NCBI RefSeq assembly: GCF_901000735.1
Contig: NC_081545.1
Span: forward strand, 32,481,634 to 32,545,633
Reading direction: 5' to 3'
DNA from: Corylus avellana
Lineage: Eukaryota; Streptophyta; Magnoliopsida; Fagales; Betulaceae
Length of the DNA stretch: 64,000 bases
The position numbers were made by a program, and so were the translations under genes. Below the pieces are notes generated by a model, which worked only from the letters and a program-made list of their open reading frames with translations, did not search any database and was not told the origin of the DNA. Below are positions 56,458 through 64,000 of this stretch, one piece after another. Each line of letters starts with the position of its first letter. Positions within the stretch are counted from its first letter, which is position 1.

Positions 56458-59400
56458 ATGTCGACCTCGGGGCAGCCCCAATTCCGGTACACCCAAACCC
56501 CCTCGAAGGTCCTCCACCTCCGCAATCTCCCCTGGGAGTGCACCGAGGAGGAGCTCATTGAGCTCTGCAAGCCCTTCGGCAAGATCGTCAACACCAAGTG
56601 CAACGTAGGTGCCAATCGCAACCAGGCCTTCGTCGAATTCGTAAGCCCGTCTTTGTACTTCCGCTTTGGTTCCTTTCCCTTTCTCTCTGCTCAAAATTTG
56701 AAGTTCACTTAGGATATTGGAAGAATCTAAATGATGGTGTCCTGGAGCTTATAGAAGAATTATAGTGTATATTTGCGTATTTATCTATGTGGGTAGGTAT
56801 GTATGTGTTGATAGAATAATGTTTTGGTGGAGAGCGATTTGGGCCTTGGTGAATGGGGGCTTGGTTGATTTGGTGTCTCGCTGAACTGGGGGTTGGTTTT
56901 TATGGATGGTTTGTGAGGTGCTGGGTTACAATGGAGGTAATGGAACCGAGAGAAAAGTTATGAGGCTGAGTTAATTGTCCGTGGCGTTTTATTGCATTTT
57001 GCAATGATTTTTTTTTTTTTCGATCTAGTTTCACATCCATTTGAAATGGTAGAAAATGGTTAACGAGAAAATGTTTGAAAAAAAAAATAGCAGTGTTCAT
57101 TTTTCCAGTGCCCTTCCATAACAAATACAAATTACCCAAGAATTGCAATTAGATTAGTTTCCATACATGTAGTCTTAGTTGGTTTATGGCGAAGCATTTC
57201 TCTCAGCTAAGCATGCATTCTATAGTGTCTGTTTATTTACTTATTACTGTTATGCGTAGCTTTTTTTTTCTTTACCGTCTGTAGGCAGTGGCTATGTATT
57301 TATGATAGAATATTAACAATTGCAGGCAGATTTAAATCAGGCCATATCAATGGTTTCATATTATGCCTCATCTTCAGAGCCTGCACAAGTTCGTGGCAAA
57401 ACTGTGTATATTCAGTATTCAAATAGGCACGAAATTGTCAACAATAAAAGTCCTGGAGATATTCCCGGAAATGTATTGCTGGTTACCATCGAGGGTGTAG
57501 AGGCAGGCGATGTTAGCATTGATGTCATTCACTTGGTAAGTGCTTTTTTTGTTAGCATTGTATGTCTTTCAGATGTCATGAATCCTAATATTAACTAAAT
57601 TTTGCGTTTTCTAAAGAGGCATGTACTGCTCAAGTGATCCTTTACAATTTTTTATTTTTGAAAGCAGAGGTTGTCATTGGTATTTTGGTTTTGGTTGGGT
57701 TAGTTTATTTATTTTATGAGTAATTGAAATATTATTAAACGCCCAAAGGCGCAACCCAAATATACAGTGAGTATACAAGAGAAACACCTAGCTAGAAATA
57801 GAAAACAAGTCGATTGGGTTAGTGTTTTTTCCCTCCAAATATGCAATTGTATTGTGTTTTTAAGGTGGATATTAAACAAACTTTTTTTCTTCCTTGCATC
57901 ACAAAGGTAGAAGTTTCTAGGTAAATACTGTAAGCCATCTAAGATCTATTTTTCTAACATAAACATTTACCTTATAGAGAAAGGTAAATAAAATATAGAG
58001 AATGTAATACTTAGCAGGAACTTAACAATATTTCAATTCCTTTTTACGGGCATTTGAGGAATCTTTTATATAGTTAATGGAATGCAGTTGATATTCCATT
58101 ACATGTTGAGCTATTTGAATGACAAAGCATGGTAAGAAACTTGGTACATAGTGTAAACATCTATAAAAAGAAATGTGGTAAATAAAAGATTTATTTTTAT
58201 GGTACTTTTGATGACATCACATTGAATAATTTTAGTGATTATTTCTTGGATGCAACAAAATCATTTAACTCCAGAACAACTTTGTCCTAGCTTGGGTGTT
58301 TTCCCCCCTGCAATTTTCTTGGATTTGGCTTTGGTGGGGGATTCGTGTGAGGGGATCGAGGACACTGAAGAGGACCACCCTTGGAAGGTGAAGGGTGTTT
58401 GCCCTAAGCCCAAAGGTAGAGGGGAGCTTCCAAATTTAGAATGCTCCATCAACTATGATGCTTATGGCTTGTCCTCTAGGCAGGGGAAAGGCAAGGCTCA
58501 CGCTGTCTAGTGTTGAGTGCTTCGCGTGGGTTCGGGTTTGAGGGCTTTTGGTGTTTTGAGGATTTGGGCTTGAGGGCTTTTAGGGTTTTGTGTTATTTAT
58601 TTTTATTTTTTTGCTGTTTTGTTTGGGTTTTCCTTTTGCTCGTTTTAGTTAGGAGCTTCTTGTGTATATTGCCTGTGAGCTTAGGGGCGCCTTGTGTTTT
58701 TTTAGTAACTTGTCCATTACTTATAAAAAAAAATTTGTCCTAGCTTCAAAGCAACCATTAATGTTGTATGTTAAAATATATGAAACATATAGTACTTTTA
58801 AGAGTTGAGTCAGATAAATTTGTTGTTCTATCTTGTGAACCCTCAGAAACCAGGGTCTAAGGTGGTGTGAAAGGCACACTTTTTATCTACACCTTGTCTT
58901 GTGTAGCAAATGCCTTGATGGTATTTTGAAAAGCCTAAAGGCTTTCATGGCCAGCTTGCAGTAAGGTGGACTCATGGTGAGCCCTGGCAATAGATTTCAG
59001 ATGCTACTCTATGCAATGATTGAGTTGTCAATTTTGCATGTACATGTATTGATCATTCTTCAGCCTTAACCTTAATAAACTCTTCTATAATAAGTTGCGG
59101 ATGATGTCGTTTTGACTATACTTTGTTTGTGCAAGCGTCATATTTAGCGTCTTTGAAAATGTTCTTTTCAGGCATATTTCTTGAAGTTTTGTTCCATATA
59201 ATTGGTACTCTACATTTTCTGTTTTTGATTAAAATTTTACTCATAACTCTGGGTTTTCATAGCTTAACATTTTGGGAGTATTGGTTGCATACTTCGACAT
59301 TGGAGTTTATTTTCTTATTTTTTCTCACATTTTATTTAGAGTTAGCATCCTGATTGAATTATGTGCCTTTTTTTTTTAAATTGAAATCGGTTGAATCACA

Positions 59401-60574
59401 GATGGTGATATCTCTTATTTAAATTCTTTTGTTGGAGGCAGTTTGGAATTATTATCTTGTACGTCATACTCCTTTCTAAGGTCACGCATATATGTACAGG
59501 TGTCATTCTGCACTTATTTCTCATTCATTTGGATTTTTTCCTTTTTGTTCCATAGTATCTACATCTGGGCTAGTTTATAATAGTTATCTTTTATTTTTCA
59601 TTAAGGATATTGATATGATCGAAGCATGACCATTTGGAAATTTTCAGGTATTTTCTGCTTTTGGCTTTGTGCATAAAATTGCTACTTTTGAAAAGGCTGC
59701 AGGTTTCCAGGTATGATAACTGCACTGAATCTTTTGAGATCCCATTTATCTTGCTATATCGTTCTTACTCTTTGGCATTCACTAGGCCTTAATCCAGTTC
59801 AGCGATTCTGAGACTGCATCTGCAGCAAGGAATGCCTTAAATGAAAGAAGCATACCCAGGTATGTCCAGCTTTTGTGCCCCCTTCTCCTTTCGACTTTAA
59901 TAAGTTTGGGAAGGGCATTGATATTGTATGTCTGCTAATCGTATTCTGATGGTTTACTTTAGGTATTTGCTTCCAGAGCATGTTAATTCATGTCACTTGC
60001 GTATTTCCTATTCTGCACACACTGATCTGAATATCAAGTTCCAGTCTCACAGAAGCAGGTAACAATGGAATCAAGAGATTCTGTAATCTGTTTCTATTCT
60101 TCTTAAAAGTATTTTGCGCTGACCATGTTCTTTACGTAATCTTTTGTCTTTCTTCTTGTATGCTTTTGATTTTGGCTTCTGAATTCTGCTAATTAATGCC
60201 CACACTTTTTGTCATCTAGGGGGTTAGTGAAGCCTGCTAGGCAGAACACAGATGTGTTGTCATGGCCACTTAGTAATTTCCTCAATCTTTTGATAATTGT
60301 TTAATGCATTTGTTGATGTCATGGTAGTCAGAGTTCCTTATTATTATTGTGGAAATGCATTGGTTGAAAGATTGCTTCTTCATGGAGACAGTTTTTGTCA
60401 TCCTGGATACATATGTGTATGTGTGTGTGTGTGTGTGTGGTCATCATCATCATTATGATTCTACATTTCTACTCCATAAATCTCCTTATGCTGATCTTTC
60501 TTTGAGAGAACATGTTGGGAATAGCATGACATCTTAGATAAGCGAAGGAGAAATGTAAAAACTATCAATAAGCA

Positions 60575-60614
<40 letters not shown>

Positions 60615-62908
60615 TTAAGGTAAAATCTGTTTTAATTATATGAAATTGGACCTTGTTTGGTCTGTTAGATATCATCACTGTTGTCAGCCCTTGACTTTTA
60701 CTTGGGTCTCACTGAAAAGTGATAGAATTCTGTCATCAAGCATTTTCCTAAATGTTGTTGCACTGTATTTTTAGAGTTGACTGGAATTAACTATAGTAGG
60801 TCATTACTCTGTTGAGATTATATATGAAAGCTAGCAATATTTAAGTCGAAGGCAGCTGTCCACAGATAGAGTCTTGAAGAAAAAATTCTTTAATTTCCCC
60901 ACTGTCCATTTGCGGTCTTCAAAACTTCGATCATAGCCTACCAAAATACCCTTTCTAGCAAGCGAAAAGGTCTACCACATTGAGTATCCTCTTTTCAAAA
61001 TCTGGTGTAGCTTCCTCTGCTCGCTTTTTATTTTGTTGAAAAATATATCAAAGTATAAATGAGTTTGAAGCAGATTACTTACTCTCTTGACCGTTTCAAA
61101 CATTTAATTTAGTCTTATTGTGGCTGCCTTACCAACTTGTTTTCACATAATTTTGAATATTCAGTCTTTGTTTTCAGTAATATGGATATGTTTCTACTTA
61201 GTGGCACTATCTGAAAGTTGTGTATTAGTAGTGGTGTGTAAGAATTGGATGATAGATGTGAATTTTGTCCGCGTGACCTGACAGGGACTATACAAATCCG
61301 TATCTTCCTGTGAATCCTACTGCAATTGAGGGAATTGTGCAGGTACCTTCTTGTTCTTAGAACTTTTATTGCATTGTGCAGTGGTGAGTACTAACAAACT
61401 GTCATGTCCAGCCTGCTGTAGGGCCTGATGGAAAAAAGAAAGAACTTGAGAGTAATGTTCTTCTTGCTTCAATTGAGAATATGCAGTATGCTGTCACTGT
61501 GGATGTTCTTCACACGGTTAGGGCTTATATGCTTTCCTCATGTGAATTGATAGTGAATTAGGTGACTTGTACTCATACAGTTGTGCTGGTTTACCTGTTA
61601 CAGGTATTCTCTGCATTTGGAACTGTCCAGAAAATTGCTATATTTGAGAAGAATGGTCAAACCCAGGCACTTGTCCAATATCCTGGTATATACCCTCCCT
61701 TTTAGTTTCCCAGAATTCAGGGGTTCATTTTACCTGGTTTGTTGTTGAAAGTCTTTATGTTTTCTTACTTTTGCCCTCTTCATTTTGGCTTGGTTTAGTT
61801 TAGTTTTATGGCGGTTTTCAAGCATTTAGGTCTTGTCGATTCTTGACACTGGCGTTAGTATCATATTACATTAAATTATTTGGTGCTGTTTATTTTTCAT
61901 TTTTTTTATCTCCACAATATATGTGTTATATTTACCATTTTAAGGCTTCAGTTTCTTCTTGAACCATTTTAACAAGGTGCAATGTTTACTTTTTTGGTAC
62001 TTTTTTTTAAAAAAGTGTTTTTTGAACTTTTTAAGCCACCATCATTTGATGTGTTAGCTGTTATTTTCAGATGTTAGTACTGCGGCAGCTGCCAGAGAAG
62101 CCTTAGAGGGACATTGCATATATGATGGTGGCTATTGTAAGCTTCATCTATCATACTCTCGTCATACTGATCTCAATGTAAAGGTATAAATATGTAATTT
62201 TGAGTTAATGTTCATGAGAAAAAATAAAAGGGGAAATAATGTAAAGACGTCCTTAGAAGAAAAAGTGGATCCTTTCTTGATCGAACTTGGTCCTTAAATG
62301 TATGCTTCCTTGACACACTTAACTGCCCTTTTATTATGGTTTCGTATATTTTATTACATGTTTGCGAAAATCTTCTGAGAATCTGATCTTTTGTTTTACA
62401 TTTGTTATAGGCTTACAGTGATAAAAGTAGAGATTATACAATCCCAGATGCAAGTTTGCTTACGGCACAACAAGTGTCAGGTCTCCCTGGTGTTCCAGGA
62501 GCTTGGCAAAATCCTCAGGCTGGTCCATTGTATCATGGGAATAATTTTACTTCAGGAGGTGCTGTGTCGGGTCAGTATCCTGGTGGACAGGCGGCACCAT
62601 GGGATCCTACCATGCAGTCGGGCAGACAGCAATATGTATCAGTTCCTGGCACTTATCCCGGTCAAAATTTTGCAGCATCCTCGGTTCCTGGATACGCCAC
62701 TGCAGCAGGGCCTGCTGGTTCCTCACCATTGACACCGACCAGCCAAATTCCTTCTGCTGTCACTTCCATGGGATTTTCTCCAGGGGTTCCAGCAAATGTG
62801 CGACCCGGTGGTGCTTCATCTCCGGGTCAGCTTCAGCTAGGGGTTCCGCCAAATGTGCGACCTGGTGGTGCTTCACGGCCTGGTCAGCATACTTATTATG
62901 GTCAATAG
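56458..62908 (+). CDS. Polypyrimidine tract-binding protein (PTB1/PTB2 type)
   Basis: Splicing regulator binding CU-rich RNA; plant PTB1/2 control many alternative exons and their own transcripts. Ten exons: 56458-56640, 57326-57535, 59648-59710, 59786-59859, 59963-60058, 61285-61342, 61412-61516, 61604-61685, 62071-62183, 62411-62908; all GT-AG, giving 493 residues. RRM1 about 17-98 (KVLHLRNLPWECTEEEL, NQAFVEF), RRM2 about 110-195 (NVLLVTIEG, VFSAFGFVHKIATFEK), RRM3 about 242-328 (NVLLASIENMQYAVTVDVLH, GYCKLHLSYSRHTDLNVK). The last exon codes a Gly/Pro/Gln-rich tail (329-493) with two tandem copies of GVPxNVRPGGASxPGQ near the end. The tail is longer than in my recollection of the Arabidopsis proteins (about 420-430 residues). 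Intron 2 (2.1 kb) hosts two LINE fragments; intron 5 (1.2 kb) contains TG and CT tracts. The ATG is the first in frame after a stop and matches the family start. Confidence 0.96.
57705..57813 (-). mobile_element. 5'-truncated LINE fragment in PTB intron 2 (antisense)
   Basis: The minus strand ends in the LINE 3'-terminal style (GGCGC-containing tail, TTTAATAATATTTCAATTAC, A/T-rich end). Flanked by identical TTGGGTTAGT at 57695-57704 and 57814-57823, a 10-bp target duplication. Only about 109 bp remain, as usual for abortive LINE insertion. Confidence 0.75.
58294..58733 (+). mobile_element. Internally deleted LINE in PTB intron 2 (sense)
   Basis: Flanked by identical 13-bp TTTGTCCTAGCTT at 58281-58293 and 58734-58746. 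The 5' part encodes a fragment with KGRGELPNLECSINYD and SSRQGKGKA, phrases typical of the region ahead of the endonuclease in plant L1-type elements. It then jumps straight to the LINE 3' tail (CTTAGGGGCGCC, TTACTTATAAAAAAAAA). Reverse transcriptase is missing. Either an internal deletion or a non-autonomous derivative mobilised in trans. Confidence 0.85.
60059..61284 (+). other. PTB intron 5 with TG and CU tracts
   Basis: Long intron between exons 5 and 6, holding (TG)n at about 60416-60439 and (TC)n at 60577-60609. A good acceptor-like site, TTTTTGTCATCTAG|GG, ends at 60219. Joined to exon 5 it would stay open about 27 codons and then hit TAA, so an included exon here would introduce a premature stop. 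Donor candidates for such an exon are weak. Confidence 0.45.
60577..60609 (+). repeat. (TC)16 tract in PTB intron 5
   Basis: A 33-base uninterrupted pyrimidine repeat on the sense strand. CUCUCU is the preferred RNA motif of PTB proteins, so the pre-mRNA carries a strong potential binding site for its own product. Confidence 0.85.
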
Positions 62909-64000
62909 GTTGTATCTTCTCTACTTCAAGTAAATGCAAGTTGCTAGCATTCCTAGCGTCTCTGGCTCTCCCAAAAACTTCTACTCTCCATATTCAATTC
63001 ACTTATTCTGGAATTCATTGTGTCTCTGTGTCATCAAAGAAAAACCAGTAACTGCTCAAAATTTTCAATGTGGCGTCCTTCCAGATATTGTATTGTTCCG
63101 ATTTCGGCTGCATTTGGGATATAAAGTGACTTTTTTTTTTTTTTTGTACCCTTTCCTTTTTCTATGTTTAATAATGACTTTTTATGTATTACTTCGATTG
63201 GACGAGGCTGGTTAATCAAGTCAGAAAGCTTTATACAGGAAGGAAAAAGGGTAGGTATGAAACATCGTTCCTAAGTAAAGGGTAGGCTGTGCATCAGCTG
63301 CTGATAAATATGGTTGATGCAATTGAAAGCCATCTACGAGTACCCCTTGTGCAGCGAATGGGCAAAATGGGTTATCCCCTCCAAAGGGCCAAGATGGATG
63401 ATAGTGCACTTGAAAAAGCTTGAACTGAAAACTCGTCTTTTGGCCGGTGTGGTTTAGAAGATAGAGCTGTGCAGCTATTCTTAATGAGAATTTGGATGAA
63501 CATTGTTCTGAAAATGTCGGTGAATAGAAGAGATCTTAGGGACTCAGAGTGATCTCCCACACTTCCTCAAAGAAATTAACCAAATATGTAACCATTTTTA
63601 CTTTACTTAAAAGGTGTTGCAAGTTGGATCGTAATGGGAAAGAGATTCAAGGTGTTCTATTCCCTTGTCATGCCAATCAGTCTCTATGGTTGTCGTGTCT
63701 ATAATCCGTGCTTCAATGATATACACTACATTTTTATTTTACTTTATTGATATGACTGTTAATCAATTTTTGATTTATTTATTTTTTTAAAACAAAGGTC
63801 AATTTAATGGTTAATCTAATTTGAAACTACACTACTATGATTTTCTCTCTTTTCTTTCTTGAAAATAGAGAGAAAGCCAACAACCAAATAAGCCACCGGT
63901 GGAGGGAAAACCAGATCTAGTTTTCCCCCTCCCCCTCCCCCTTAATTGCTCTTTCCTTTTCCTTTTTCCTTTTTCTGAGTTTCTCTCTTTTAAGATAACT
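62909..64000 (+). other. PTB 3' UTR and downstream flank
   Basis: Sequence just after the PTB stop (62906-62908) is likely 3' UTR for several hundred bases; its end cannot be placed. A T run at 63130-63145 and a C/T-rich stretch near 63910-63980 follow. No further gene is supported before the window ends. Confidence 0.45.

Noticed and set aside
58235..58510. Independent gene of 91 codons
   Set aside because: It lies within PTB intron 2, is bounded by a 13-bp duplication, and encodes a LINE fragment.

Overview
The window is AT-rich nuclear DNA from a flowering plant. Split genes have canonical GT-AG introns, and plant-only families (NAC, R2R3-MYB, CASP, PLS-class PPR) are present along with SINEs, LINEs and many MITEs. 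Protein similarity and gene order point to a core eudicot, probably a woody rosid; the species cannot be fixed from sequence alone. Seven runs of N (20, 89 or 100 bases) are assembly gaps.

Layout from left to right: a MIXTA-type R2R3-MYB gene (minus, 6094-8187, four exons); a PHO1-family SPX reading frame cut by a gap (plus, 9442-10063); a repeat-rich desert (10.2-20.7 kb); a NAC100/ORE1-type NAC gene with an evident miR164 site (minus, 20761-22017); a second repeat-rich stretch (22.6-30.4 kb); an intronless PPR gene (plus, 30508-32160); a Casparian-strip CASP gene (minus, 33354-34144); a third repeat-rich stretch (34-43 kb); a four-KH-domain RNA-binding protein gene (minus, 43587-46578, six coding exons, introns in both UTRs); an unresolved exon-like unit (51757-53476); and a polypyrimidine tract-binding protein gene (plus, 56458-62908, ten exons). 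For each multi-exon gene the proposed splice junctions keep frame and rebuild a family-typical protein.

The genes do not form a pathway. Their order is informative: MYB16-like, PPR, CASP and KH genes lie in the same relative order, reversed, as my recollection of Arabidopsis At5g15310, At5g15300, At5g15290 and At5g15270. PTB beside a MIXTA gene recalls At3g01140/At3g01150. The window therefore looks like a relatively unfractionated ancestral segment. Two genes, NAC and PTB, carry likely post-transcriptional control signals: a miR164 target, and a long CU tract inside a PTB intron.

The most distinctive non-genic content is a young-looking family of about 105-bp tRNA-derived SINEs, five of them with recognisable target-site duplications. 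There are also foldback MITEs (two with perfect 9-bp duplications typical of Mutator elements), hAT-like and PIF-like MITEs, and two LINE fragments in opposite orientation inside PTB intron 2. I found no CRISPR array, operon or clearly new multi-gene system; the unresolved transcript-like unit at 51.7-53.5 kb is the best candidate for something undescribed.
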